Below, piece by piece: positions 32,387 through 40,907 of a DNA stretch of 40,921 bases. Made by a program: the position numbers and the translations under genes. The first letter of the stretch is position 1; each line of letters opens with the position of its first letter. The stretch is from Phycisphaerae bacterium (GTDB taxonomy: Bacteria > Planctomycetota > Phycisphaerae > Sedimentisphaerales > Anaerobacaceae). The notes beneath the pieces were generated by a model. It did not search any database. It saw nothing but the letters and a program-made list of their open reading frames with translations, and had not been told where the DNA came from. The DNA lies in the NCBI GenBank assembly GCA_026386805.1, contig JAPLMX010000069.1:1-40921 (forward strand), in the 5' to 3' direction.

Positions 32387-34834
32387 ATGCGGCAAACGGC
32401 TGTGATTTCGCTATGGATAGTCCTGGGGGCTTGGGGGGCGTCCAGCCCGGCGATGACCATCACGGGGCAAGTGATGGACAGCAAGGCCCGGCCGGTCGAA
32501 GGGGCGGAAGTGGTCGCGTGCGAACAATGTCGAATCCGCGGCCTCGACCAAGACGCCAAGATAGTCAGCCCGGTTGTCACGACGGATGCCCAGGGCCGGT
32601 TTGCTTTCGAGGCGGACGTGACGACGCAGCGGGATGCCTGCGTCGTGGCGCGAAAACCCGGATCGGCATATACCTGGGAGTGGATCAACAATTCGCTCGG
32701 CACGCTGGGCAAGAAGCATCTCTCTCTGGTCATGGAACCGGCGTGTACACTGACGGGTCAAGTCATCGATCTTGAGGGACGCCCGGTGGCGGGGGCGGAG
32801 GTTCAAGTAATCCCAGTGAATACCTGGGGTTTTGGCTGGGGCACCAGGCCGTCCATCTACGGCCCCGCGCAATGGTTCACGGTCACGACCGATGCGCAGG
32901 GCACGTTCCGGTTCGAGCAATTGTCGGCCGACGCCAGCGCCGCCCTGTGGGTGCAGGCCCCGGGCGGCGGAAGCCGCTATGTGTTTCCCTCGCAGGAGTG
33001 GAAATCCTACCGGTACGAAGTGTGGCGCCCGGACATCCGGCTGGTGCTTCCCTGGGAAGGCACGGTCCGGGGCCGCGTGGTTGATGGTCAGGGCCGGCCG
33101 GTAGGCGGTGTAGACCTGATGATTCATTCCGGCTGGGCGCGCGAGGAGAGTATGAGCCGGTATGTTGCCCGCCGAACCGTCTCGGATCGAACGGGAGCAT
33201 TTGTCTTTGCCGGCCTGCCGGAAGGTCGGCATCGGATCGACGTCTTGCCTCCCGAACAGGGGCCTGCCTTGTGGGCCGTCCTGGAAAGCAAGGTCTCCGT
33301 CAAGGCAGGTCAGGTCGTGGAGACCACGGTCCGCGTGGACGAGGGGGGTGTTCTGGAGATGACAGTCCTGAATGCACAGACCCGGCGTCCGGTGGCCGGC
33401 GCCCAAGTGAGCGCCGGGGGACAGCGCTGGGGTCAGGGTCTGTTTGCGACGACCGACGCGGCGGGCGTGGCGCGCGCCCGCGTCCCGGCGGATACTTACA
33501 GGGTTGCTATCGTAGCTGGACCATTGTCCCATTGGCAGGGCACGGTGCAGGTGACCGAGGGGGGTACGGTTCGATGTGAGGCCCTGTTGTCGATCTTCCC
33601 GCGGGTGTCCGGGCGGGTGCTGGACCCGCAGGGCCGACCCGCCGCCAATGTCGAGATGACCGTTCACCCCTTCGGCGACCGCCTCGCTACGGACGCGGCG
33701 GGGAAGTTCGAGTTGGGCTACGACCCGCGTTTTGGCACCAAGCGCAAATTCGTGGTTGCCAGCGATCCGGAGAGCGGACGGGCCGCTACGGCGATGATGG
33801 AAGGTTCATTCCGGCCGGTGGACCTCATGCTGGGACCCGCCTGGACCTTGACCGGTCGCATCAGCGATCCCAACGGGGCCGCCATCCCGGCGGCGCGGGT
33901 GTCTCTCACGCTTGAGATCGACAACTGCCTGAGCGACGCGGGCGTGAACGTCTTGAGCGATCCGCAGGGCCGGTTCGAGATGAAGGCGATTCCCAGGCTT
34001 CCCAGGTATCCGCACAGGTGTCTGCAGTACGAACTCACCGTAAACGCAGCGGGCTACGGCCCGATCAACTTTTTGAAGATCTTTCCCTACGGTCCGGCGG
34101 GGGCGCCGGTAGACCTCGGCACGATTCGGCTGCCGGCGGCCACTGTGTCTGTGTCCGGGGTGGTCGTGGACGCCCGAGGCGTGCCGGCGGCACGGGTCCC
34201 GGTCTTCGCGAACGCTCCATTGGGTATCGATCAGCCTCCCAAAGCCACGGCGACGAACGAGCGGGGCGAGTTCACCTTCACCCGCCTGTGCCCAGGCCCG
34301 GTCAGCTTCCAGGCCAACTACGGCAACAGCCCCGGCGGGCCCACCTTTCTGGAGGCTCGCTTGCCGGCCCGGGACGTGAAGATCGTCCTGGGCAAAGGTC
34401 TCTCTCAAAGACCCGCCTCCTCGATCGCGCACCTGACCCCGACTCAACCGATTGATCTCGGCTCCTACCTGCGACATTCCCTAACCGACAGCAGACCGGT
34501 CCTCTTGTGCTTCATCGACATCCGCCAGCCGTTGTCGCAACAATGCGTAGCGGAATTGGTCGGGAAAGCCGATGCCCTGGAAGCCAAAGGGGTGATCACG
34601 ATCGTGCTGCAATCTTCTCCAAAGGCCAGCCGGGAACTCTATGCTCAGTTGGATGCCCACTGCACCGCATTCCCGTGGGGCATGGCCGGGGAGGATTTCG
34701 AAGCCCGCAAGGCCGCCTGGGGCATCAAGTCCGTGCCTTGGTTGATCCTGACGGACAAGAAACATAACGTGGTCGCGGCGGGCTTCGGTTTGAATGAACT
34801 GGACAAAAAGGTCGAAGGAGTCGGCGGGCGGTAG
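32387..34834 (+). CDS. Large secreted protein: carboxypeptidase-regulatory-like repeats plus thioredoxin-like C-terminus (copy 2)
   Basis: A tandem paralog of the preceding gene, 815 residues; the ATG at 32387 has GAGGAG 6 bases upstream. Signal peptide AVISLWIVLGAWGASSPA, then the same series of Ig-like repeats (TGQVMDSKARPVEGAEV, TGQVIDLEGRPVAGAEV, RGRVVDGQGRPVGGVDL, SGRVLDPQGRPAANVEM, TGRISDPNGAAIPAARV, SGVVVDARGVPAARVPV). The thioredoxin-like end has VLLCFIDIRQPLSQQ and AWGIKSVPWLILTDKK, again with one Cys where CxxC would be. The copies are similar along their whole length, so this is a true gene duplication. No enzyme motif is visible. Confidence 0.85.
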   Translation: MRQTAVISLWIVLGAWGASSPAMTITGQVMDSKARPVEGAEVVACEQCRIRGLDQDAKIVSPVVTTDAQGRFAFEADVTTQRDACVVARKPGSAYTWEWINNSLGTLGKKHLSLVMEPACTLTGQVIDLEGRPVAGAEVQVIPVNTWGFGWGTRPSIYGPAQWFTVTTDAQGTFRFEQLSADASAALWVQAPGGGSRYVFPSQEWKSYRYEVWRPDIRLVLPWEGTVRGRVVDGQGRPVGGVDLMIHSGWAREESMSRYVARRTVSDRTGAFVFAGLPEGRHRIDVLPPEQGPALWAVLESKVSVKAGQVVETTVRVDEGGVLEMTVLNAQTRRPVAGAQVSAGGQRWGQGLFATTDAAGVARARVPADTYRVAIVAGPLSHWQGTVQVTEGGTVRCEALLSIFPRVSGRVLDPQGRPAANVEMTVHPFGDRLATDAAGKFELGYDPRFGTKRKFVVASDPESGRAATAMMEGSFRPVDLMLGPAWTLTGRISDPNGAAIPAARVSLTLEIDNCLSDAGVNVLSDPQGRFEMKAIPRLPRYPHRCLQYELTVNAAGYGPINFLKIFPYGPAGAPVDLGTIRLPAATVSVSGVVVDARGVPAARVPVFANAPLGIDQPPKATATNERGEFTFTRLCPGPVSFQANYGNSPGGPTFLEARLPARDVKIVLGKGLSQRPASSIAHLTPTQPIDLGSYLRHSLTDSRPVLLCFIDIRQPLSQQCVAELVGKADALEAKGVITIVLQSSPKASRELYAQLDAHCTAFPWGMAGEDFEARKAAWGIKSVPWLILTDKKHNVVAAGFGLNELDKKVEGVGGR

Positions 34835-34848
34835 ATCATGTGTCGTGC

Positions 34849-35270
34849 TTACCGCGACGCTTGTCGTTCGAGCAGGTCCGCAAAGGCCAACAATTCCGGT
34901 CGAGCGCTATCGAAACACCTTGGGACACGAGCCACAAGACGCTCCAGCCTGCTTGGGTTCAGGTGGAAAGTATAGACGTTTCTGGCCACGTGGCGAAAAC
35001 CACGATGCGGGTCGAGAAGCTGGTAGGTGCTTCCGAGATGACAGCGGGCCGGACGCCCGGCATTTCCTCGGCCATCTGCCGTAAGAGGGCCTGGTGCCAA
35101 TGTTCGCCGGACGGCCTGGCGCCATCCACAACGGTGGCAATGCGCTCGAAGATCCGCTCCAAACCGCCATAGAACCCGTGCAGATTCAGGGCCACCGCAT
35201 CCAGATAGTAGTCATCGGCAGAGAGCCGGGCCCGCTGCCATCCTTCCTCGACGCAACGGAGCACCGTGGC
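34849..35270 (-). pseudogene. Frameshifted HEPN-domain (HepT-like) protein
   Basis: The minus strand encodes a HEPN-type helical protein in two frames. The first part (about 35270-35050) reads YYLDAVALNLHGFYGGLERI and WHQALLRQMAEEMPGVRPAV. The second (about 35040-34849) is offset by one frame and reads LLDPHRGFRHVARNVYTFHL and ERLVARVPRCF up to TAA. The parts join naturally as one domain, so a single-base indel near 35035-35045 has broken the gene. The R-x-x-H and R-N pattern of HEPN nucleases (FRHVARNVY) is kept. The N-terminus seems to be lost where the sugar transferase begins. No nucleotidyltransferase partner is nearby. Confidence 0.7.
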
Positions 35271-35868
35271 GGCCGCTGGGACAGCGGCGGCAACGCCGAG
35301 GACAGGGGAGTTCCTGATTCGGCTCTTGGATATCGTTGGCTCATTGGCCATCCTTATCCTGGCGTTGCCTGTGATGATTGTCTCGGCGTTGCTGATCAAG
35401 ATTACGTCGACTGGTCCGGTCTTCTACAGGCAGGAGCGCGTCGGTCAGGGCGGCAAGGTTTTCACCCTGGGCAAATTCCGCACGATGATCGACGATGCGG
35501 AAAAGCACGTCGGCCCGGTCTGGGCGACGAAAGACGATGATCGCGTCACGCCGGTGGGCCGTATCCTGCGGCGGATGCGGATTGATGAGCTGCCCCAGAT
35601 CTACAACGTCCTGCGGGGGGATATGAGTCTTGTCGGGCCCCGGCCGGAGCGGCCCTTCTTCGTCGAGCGGCACAAGGCCCTGCAGGGCACTCGCTTAGCC
35701 GTCAAGCCGGGCCTGACGGGCTTGGCCCACGTGCGAAGCCATTACGACCTGAAGCCCACTCACAAAGGTAAGTATGACTGCTTGTATATTCAGAACCGGT
35801 CGTTTTTGCTGAATATCTACATCCTTCTGCAAACGATCCCCGTCCTCTTTGCACAGAAGGGTTGGTAG
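35266..35868 (+). CDS. Bacterial sugar transferase (monotopic phosphoglycosyl transferase)
   Basis: A 200-residue protein that transfers a sugar-1-phosphate from a UDP-sugar to a polyprenyl phosphate, starting exopolysaccharide or glycan assembly. It opens with the re-entrant membrane helix (LLDIVGSLAILILALPVMIV, residues about 21-40). The family motifs follow: FYRQERVGQGGKVFTLGKFR, RVTPVGRILRRMRIDELPQ with the catalytic Asp-Glu pair, and VLRGDMSLVGPRPERP. The length fits the minimal PglC-like catalytic form without the N-terminal membrane domain of WcaJ/WbaP. The start is GTG with GGAG 5 bases upstream; no ATG is available. It touches the broken HEPN gene on the other strand. Confidence 0.92.
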   Translation: MAAAGTAAATPRTGEFLIRLLDIVGSLAILILALPVMIVSALLIKITSTGPVFYRQERVGQGGKVFTLGKFRTMIDDAEKHVGPVWATKDDDRVTPVGRILRRMRIDELPQIYNVLRGDMSLVGPRPERPFFVERHKALQGTRLAVKPGLTGLAHVRSHYDLKPTHKGKYDCLYIQNRSFLLNIYILLQTIPVLFAQKGW

Positions 35869-36476
35869 AGCAATGGCCCGTTACCCTCCGTCAATCCTCA
35901 GTAGACAGTTGTCGGCGAAGTCATGGACCGGAACTGACAACGAGCAACTGACCACATCAATTCTTTCCTCACGCTTGGGGACACCCACGGCTTTCGGTAT
36001 TCCCGCCTGAGCATGGCGTTGGCCTGCGAGGCGCCGACGCACACTTCTTTTTCGCCCTTACCCACCTCTCCTCTCCCCTCTTCTTCTGGGCCTCTCACTG
36101 TTCGACGTTTGGCTTTCTGCGTCCGACCTCCGTCCACGTCGATTGCACCAACCACGCCTTAGTAATCCACCTTTCCCCTGACCCTTTTCAGATGATCGTG
36201 GCCGACCGGTATTCCAGTTGGCCCGCCGGACTGGAAATCGGCGTGTAAAAGGGACCCACCTATGTGCCCTGCCACACCCCTGTTGTACACGCATGACGAA
36301 AATTGTGTTTACTGGATGCTTGACATGTCCATCATCGAACGCTAACATAATAGTTTTGTATCCTGTCGGTACTTGCCGGGGGGACACCCGTATGTACATC
36401 AGGACTCCGAAGAAAGATCGTTCCGACAGCGGTCTAACGTGCGAAAACAACCGAAAGACAGATAGAGGGGTAGCAG
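35869..36476. other. Gene-free region with a promoter at its end
   Basis: About 600 bases without a supported gene. A pyrimidine-rich stretch lies at 36048-36115. The last part holds the promoter at 36320-36348 and a leader for the 58-residue gene. I see no RNA gene or repeat family here. Confidence 0.5.
36320..36348 (+). promoter_or_regulatory. Predicted sigma-70-type promoter
   Basis: TTGACA (36320-36325) and TAACAT (36343-36348) are exactly 17 bases apart in a locally AT-richer stretch. It would drive the 58-residue gene after a leader of about 120 nt. Confidence 0.6.
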
Positions 36477-36653
36477 ATGAACGAGCAATGTGCAGGTTGT
36501 CCGTGGCTGGACGAGCCGAAGAAGCAATGTCGCCGAACGACGCCGCGGTTCTGTTCTGTAGATGAAGCCATCAACGCACGGCCGATACAAGAGATTGTGC
36601 CGGCCACAGACAAGCAGGACCAGGCTCCGGCAAAAATACATCGTGCCGCGTGA
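36477..36653 (+). CDS. 58-residue Cys-rich protein of unknown function
   Basis: A short frame from ATG 36477, with GAGGGG 7 bases upstream, to TGA 36653. The N-terminal half has four Cys (QCAGCPWLDEPKKQC, then RFCSVDEA), spaced CxxC-x9-C-x7-C, which could bind zinc or an Fe-S cluster. The C-terminal half is polar and probably disordered. No signal peptide or membrane segment. A well-formed promoter upstream and a good ribosome site make it likely real despite its size. Function not recognised. Confidence 0.6.
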   Translation: MNEQCAGCPWLDEPKKQCRRTTPRFCSVDEAINARPIQEIVPATDKQDQAPAKIHRAA

Positions 36654-36752
36654 CACCATCCCCGGTTGAGGGCATAATGGGGCCGTTGTGCGCTCGGGCG
36701 ACCTCGTTGCCTTGTGGCGGTCGCCTGTAGATCGCACGGGATTCTGAGGGGA

Positions 36753-36824
36753 CGGGTCCCCCATCGCGATGCGTCGCGATGGGGATCCTGAGCCCAAACG
36801 CGAAGTATCGCGTTTGGGAACCCA
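36753..36824. repeat. Double palindrome before the arabinanase gene
   Basis: CCCCATCGCGAT/GTCGCGATGGGG and CCCAAACGCGA/TCGCGTTTGGG sit side by side. They belong to the same loose family as the coding copies at 3500 and 23601. Confidence 0.7.
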
Positions 36825-36839
36825 GATAACAGGTGCACC

Positions 36840-37907
36840 ATGCGATGCCTTGCCGAATCGATGGTCCTTACAAGCGCGCGAATAAGCAGCAGGATTCATT
36901 TCACCGCCCTACTTGGGATTCTCGCGCTCGGGGCGTCCGGCTGGAGTGCGACAAATCCCACGGCCCCTGCCGCCCCACAGATGCTTTCGCTGACCGGCGA
37001 TCTGGCGGTGCACGACCCAGTCATCATCCGAGAGAATGACACGTTCTACGTGTTCTCCACCGGCAACCGCCGGGCCGGAATCCTGCCCATTCGCTGCTCC
37101 AAAGATCTGTACCACTGGACGCACTGCGGGTCCGTGTTCGACGCACTGCCCCAGTGGGCTACAAAGGAGATCCCGGGGGCACGAAGCGTGTGGGCGCCCG
37201 ACATCTCCCGGTACAACGGCAAATACCATCTTTACTACGCCCTCTCCACCTTCGGCAAGAACGACTCCGCCATCGGACTGGCCACCAACCGCACGCTCGA
37301 TCCGAACAGCTCCAACTATAAGTGGGTCGATGAGGGTCTCGTGGTCCGGTCGCACCAGGACCAGGACGACTGGAACGCGATCGACCCGCAGCTCGTGATC
37401 CAGGACGAGCAAAACGTGTGGCTGTGCTGGGGCAGCTTCTGGGGCGGGATCATGATGAGGCGGATTGACCCCGCGACCGGCAAGCTCTCCACCACGGCCA
37501 CAACGCTGCACAACCTGGCGAGGCGTCCCCGCACCGGCGGGCAGCCGGGATCCCTCGAGGCCCCGTTCATCGTTCGGCACGACAAGGGGTGGTACCTGTT
37601 CGCATCGTTCGATTTCTGCTGCCGGGGAGTGAACAGCAATTACAATATCCGGGTTGGGCGATCGCCCGACGTCACCGGCCCCTACGTGGACCAGGCGGGC
37701 GTGCCCATGACCGAAGGCGGCGGCACTCTCGTGATCGAGGCCACAACTCCAAACTGGCGCGGCCCGGGGCACGAAGCAGTCCTCCAGGACATCAGCGGCG
37801 ACTACCTCGTCTTCCACGCCTACGAGGGCAAGACCGGCCGGTCCGAGTTGAAGATCTCGACGATGGTCTGGAACGGCGGCTGGCCCCGCGTCGCTGCATT
37901 GCCATGA
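36840..37907 (+). CDS. Secreted GH43 arabinan endo-1,5-alpha-L-arabinanase
   Basis: A 355-residue secreted enzyme of the five-bladed propeller family GH43 that cuts alpha-1,5-arabinan. A signal region (FTALLGILALGASGWSA) ends near residue 36. Catalytic positions are visible: the base Asp in VHDPVII, the pKa-modulating Asp in NAIDPQLV and the acid Glu in SLEAPFIVR. Other family marks are VWAPDISRYNGKYHLYY, WLCWGSFWGG and FDFCCRGVNSNYNIRVGRS. Arabinan occurs on pectin, in line with the beta-helix protein at 2973. Start ATG 36840 has AGGTG upstream; a later ATG at 36861 is possible. Confidence 0.93.
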   Translation: MRCLAESMVLTSARISSRIHFTALLGILALGASGWSATNPTAPAAPQMLSLTGDLAVHDPVIIRENDTFYVFSTGNRRAGILPIRCSKDLYHWTHCGSVFDALPQWATKEIPGARSVWAPDISRYNGKYHLYYALSTFGKNDSAIGLATNRTLDPNSSNYKWVDEGLVVRSHQDQDDWNAIDPQLVIQDEQNVWLCWGSFWGGIMMRRIDPATGKLSTTATTLHNLARRPRTGGQPGSLEAPFIVRHDKGWYLFASFDFCCRGVNSNYNIRVGRSPDVTGPYVDQAGVPMTEGGGTLVIEATTPNWRGPGHEAVLQDISGDYLVFHAYEGKTGRSELKISTMVWNGGWPRVAALP

Positions 37908-38000
37908 GCTCCAGCGCTGCTCTTGACGGACACGACAGCCCGGTTATGATTACGGCTCGTGTTACCGAGAAAACGGGTTCCAGTCTGAAAGGCGTCCACC

Positions 38001-38444
38001 ATGAAAGTTCGAACGTATTTGGCTTTGTCTTGTCTGATTGCGGTTTCCGGCCTGGCGCTTGTGGGCTGCGCCAAGAAGGTGGACAAGGCCCCACCCGCCA
38101 AGACGACCACTACGGGAGCGGGTGCAGCCGTGACGGCCGATGCCGATGTGGAAAAACCCATAACCGAAGTCCAGGCTCAGGCCCAAACGATGAGTGTTGC
38201 AGACTTGCGGTCGACGGCCGTCCAATACCAGCAAGCGATCTCAGCCAAGCAGGTGGATCTGCAGAAGGTCTGGGCCCAGGTCAAGGAGATTCCCATCACC
38301 GACGCCTTGGGCGAGAAGGCAAAGTCGCTGAAGACCGAGGCTCAGAAGATCGAGTCCTCCGTCAAGGCCCTGACGGATCGCTTCCAGGTCTACTACAACA
38401 AGCTGAAGGAAAAAGGCGGCGACCTGTCCGGCCTTACGAAGTAG
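38001..38444 (+). CDS. Small lipoprotein with helical C-terminal half
   Basis: A 147-residue protein with a lipoprotein signal (LALSCLIAVSGLALVGC); the lipobox LVGC places the lipidated Cys at residue 23. A Thr/Ala/Lys-rich linker to about residue 50 is followed by a helical, coiled-coil-like region (VADLRSTAVQYQQAISAKQV, SLKTEAQKIESSVKALTDRF). No enzymatic motif. It probably has a periplasmic or outer-membrane scaffold role. The next gene starts 11 bases after its stop. Confidence 0.82.
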   Translation: MKVRTYLALSCLIAVSGLALVGCAKKVDKAPPAKTTTTGAGAAVTADADVEKPITEVQAQAQTMSVADLRSTAVQYQQAISAKQVDLQKVWAQVKEIPITDALGEKAKSLKTEAQKIESSVKALTDRFQVYYNKLKEKGGDLSGLTK

Positions 38445-38455
38445 ACGGCACGCGC

Positions 38456-39586
38456 ATGGCCCGTGCAGAGAATCCCCGACAAATCGGAGGGTGGGCCGTG
38501 CTTTGCGTGCTCGGCGGGCTAGCGCTCCTGGCCCAGAGCCAAGTCACTGCGCAGTCAATGAGATTCGTCCGAGTCTCTGACGATCGACGCGGTTTCGTCC
38601 TGGACGACGGACGCGCGTTTGTTGCGTGGGGCTTCAACTACGATCACGAGGAGCAGGGCCGGCTGCTGGAGGACTACTGGGCCACCGAGTGGCCGAAAGT
38701 GGAGGAGGACTTCCGCGAGATGAAGGACCTCGGCGCCAACGTCGTCCGCATCCATCTCCAGGTTGGCAAGTTCATGGCACGGCCCGAGGAGCCGAACGCC
38801 GTCGCGCTCGAGCGGCTCGGATGCTTGGTCGAGCTGGCGGAACGCTCGCACCTGTACCTCGACCTCACCGGGCTGGCGTGCTATCACAAGAAGGATGTCC
38901 CCGCGTGGTACGATGGGTTGCCCGAGGAGGCCCGCTGGGATGTGCAGGCGCATTTCTGGGAGGCCGTGGGCGGCCGCTGTGCCAATAGTCCCGCAATCTT
39001 CTGCTACGACCTGATGAATGAGCCGATCCTGCCCGGCGAGAAGGCCGAGTCCGAGTGGCTCGGGGGCGAGTTGGACGGCAAGTTCTTCGTCCAGCGCATC
39101 TCCCTCGACCTGGCCGGACGCACGCAACAGCAGGTGGCCAAGGCTTGGGTAGACAGGCTCGTCGCGGCGATTCGAAGGCACGACGAGCGTCACGCAATCA
39201 CGGTCGGCGTCATTCCCTGGGCCCTGTACTTCCCCGGAGCCAAGCCGCTGTTCTACTCCAAGGAGGTGTCCGAGAACCTCGACTTTGCCAGCGTGCACTT
39301 CTACCCGGAGAAAGGCAAGATCGACCAGGCCCTCGCCGCACTGGCGGTCTACGATATCGGCAAGCCCCTCGTCATCGAGGAGATGTTCCCACTCAAGTGC
39401 AGTGCCGAGGAGCTGGGGACCTTCATCGACGGCTCACGCAAGATCGCCAACGGCTGGATCGGCTTCTACTGGGGCAAGACCCCCGAGGAGTACCGCCGGT
39501 CGAACACGATCAGTGACGCTCTGACGCTCGGCTGGTTGGAGCTGTTCCAGAAGAAAACCGTCGCGGTCCAGAGCCGAACGCCGTAG
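38456..39586 (+). CDS. Secreted GH5-like (clan A TIM-barrel) glycoside hydrolase
   Basis: A 376-residue protein with an N-terminal signal/anchor (WAVLCVLGGLALLAQSQVTA) and a clan-A barrel. The start of the barrel, FVRVSDDRRGFVLDDGRAF and FVAWGFNYDHEE, is typical of GH5/mannanase-like proteins (the ligand-bearing GxNY strand). The acid/base Glu is likely in CYDLMNEPILPG, and the nucleophile Glu in PLVIEEMFPL. FASVHFYPEKGK and IGFYWGKTPEEY supply the aromatic and His positions. Substrate not readable; a plant beta-mannan or beta-glucan is plausible. The neighbouring GH43 gene supports a role in plant polysaccharide breakdown. Confidence 0.88.
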   Translation: MARAENPRQIGGWAVLCVLGGLALLAQSQVTAQSMRFVRVSDDRRGFVLDDGRAFVAWGFNYDHEEQGRLLEDYWATEWPKVEEDFREMKDLGANVVRIHLQVGKFMARPEEPNAVALERLGCLVELAERSHLYLDLTGLACYHKKDVPAWYDGLPEEARWDVQAHFWEAVGGRCANSPAIFCYDLMNEPILPGEKAESEWLGGELDGKFFVQRISLDLAGRTQQQVAKAWVDRLVAAIRRHDERHAITVGVIPWALYFPGAKPLFYSKEVSENLDFASVHFYPEKGKIDQALAALAVYDIGKPLVIEEMFPLKCSAEELGTFIDGSRKIANGWIGFYWGKTPEEYRRSNTISDALTLGWLELFQKKTVAVQSRTP

Positions 39587-39767
39587 CAGCACGGGCAAGG
39601 GAAGTGCATGATGGACTTCGTGGACGGCAGGGACGAAGTGGGCTTGGTGGACAGCGTGAGGCCGGCACCGCGTCCAAGTCGTCCGCAAAGTCCACAACGT
39701 CCACCTGCGAAAGGACCAAGCCCTTTCTCATCCTCTTGTGCTACGATTCCTGAAATGCGACGGCGTT

Positions 39768-39795
39768 TTGACCTTCGGCGAATTCCTGCTATACT
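39768..39795 (+). promoter_or_regulatory. Predicted cysM promoter
   Basis: TTGACC (39768-39773) and TATACT (39790-39795) are 16 bases apart. The cysM ATG lies about 65 bases downstream of the expected start site. Confidence 0.6.
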
Positions 39796-39866
39796 GATGG
39801 GCATGGTATGATACGCCTGAACATCGGGCGACGAAGCAGTGGTCTGGTCATCGAGGCGTTTCTGAT

Positions 39867-40778
39867 ATGAGCATTACCTCCGCTATAGGGAATACTCCGC
39901 TGGTCGAGCTGACGCACCTCAACTCGAAACGGCCCAGCGTGCGCATCTTCGGCAAGCTCGAGGGAGCCAACCCCGGCGGGTCCATCAAGGACCGCCCCGC
40001 CTACTACATGATCAAACGGGCCGAGGCCTCCGGCGAGCTGACGCCCGGCAAGATCATCCTGGAGGCCACCTCCGGCAACACGGGGATCGCCGTGGCCATG
40101 ATCGGGGCCGCCCAGGGCTACCGGGTCAAACTCTGCATGCCGGAATGCGTCAGCACGGAAAGGCAGCAAATCCTGCGGGCCTTGAATGCGGATGTGGTCC
40201 TGACGCCGGCCCGAGAGGGCACCGACGGCGCCATCCGAAGGGCTCACCAACTCCTGGAGTCCGAGCCGGACACGTACTACATGCCCAACCAGTTCGAGAA
40301 CCAGAGCAATGTCCTCGCCCATTATGAGACGACCGGGCCGGAGGTCTTCGCTCAAACGAACGGCCAGATCGACGTCTTCGTCGCCGGCATGGGCACCACC
40401 GGAACGCTCATGGGCGTCAAGCGCTACCTCAAGGAGAAGAAGCCACAGGCCAAGGTCGTCGGCGTCGAGCCGGGAATCGGCCACACGATCCAGGGACTCA
40501 AGAACATGACCGAGTCCATGGTCCCAGGCATCTACGACCCACATCTCTTGGACGAGAAGATCACCGTCGAGGATGGAGAGGCCTTCGAGACCACCCGCCT
40601 GCTCGCCGCCAACGAAGGCCTCTTCGTCGGTATGTCGAGCGGCGCCGCCGTCGCGGGGGCTTTGGCCATCGCCCACCAGATGACCGGCGGCACGATCGTC
40701 GTCATCCTGCCCGACCGCGGCGACCGCTACCTAAGCACGACGCTCTTTCGCTCGATCTGCGCCAAGTGCCCACCGTAA
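39867..40778 (+). CDS. cysM: O-acetylserine sulfhydrylase B (cysteine synthase)
   Basis: A 303-residue PLP enzyme, the same length as E. coli CysM, that joins sulfide or thiosulfate to O-acetylserine. Motifs are IGNTPLVELTHL, GANPGGSIKDRPAYYM with the PLP lysine, LEATSGNTGIAVAMI, YRVKLCMPECVSTERQ, AGMGTTGTLMGVKRYL, VGMSSGAAVAGAL and LPDRGDRYLSTTLF. The last (DRGDRYLST) is characteristic of CysM over CysK. In a selenium-using cell such enzymes can also make free selenocysteine by mistake; there is no sign of a special role here. It has its own promoter. Confidence 0.95.
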   Translation: MSITSAIGNTPLVELTHLNSKRPSVRIFGKLEGANPGGSIKDRPAYYMIKRAEASGELTPGKIILEATSGNTGIAVAMIGAAQGYRVKLCMPECVSTERQQILRALNADVVLTPAREGTDGAIRRAHQLLESEPDTYYMPNQFENQSNVLAHYETTGPEVFAQTNGQIDVFVAGMGTTGTLMGVKRYLKEKKPQAKVVGVEPGIGHTIQGLKNMTESMVPGIYDPHLLDEKITVEDGEAFETTRLLAANEGLFVGMSSGAAVAGALAIAHQMTGGTIVVILPDRGDRYLSTTLFRSICAKCPP

Positions 40779-40907
40779 GACGCAAATTGCGTTTCCGTTA
40801 ACCACCGGCTCTGCCGGTGAGCATTCACAAGGCTCTGCCGTTTCGTGCGTGTTTTTGGGTAGGTAGTTCCCCTTGAGGAAGGCCCCGCCGGGCCCAGGAG
40901 AACTACC

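Noticed and set aside
34994..35399. Intact minus-strand protein opposite the sugar transferase start
   Set aside because: Its first 40 residues are antisense to the transferase and unlike HEPN proteins; only the part below about 35270 is HEPN-like, so I report a broken gene.
40803..40819. Terminator after cysM
   Set aside because: CACCGG/CCGGTG forms a hairpin but no T tract follows, so I do not call it.
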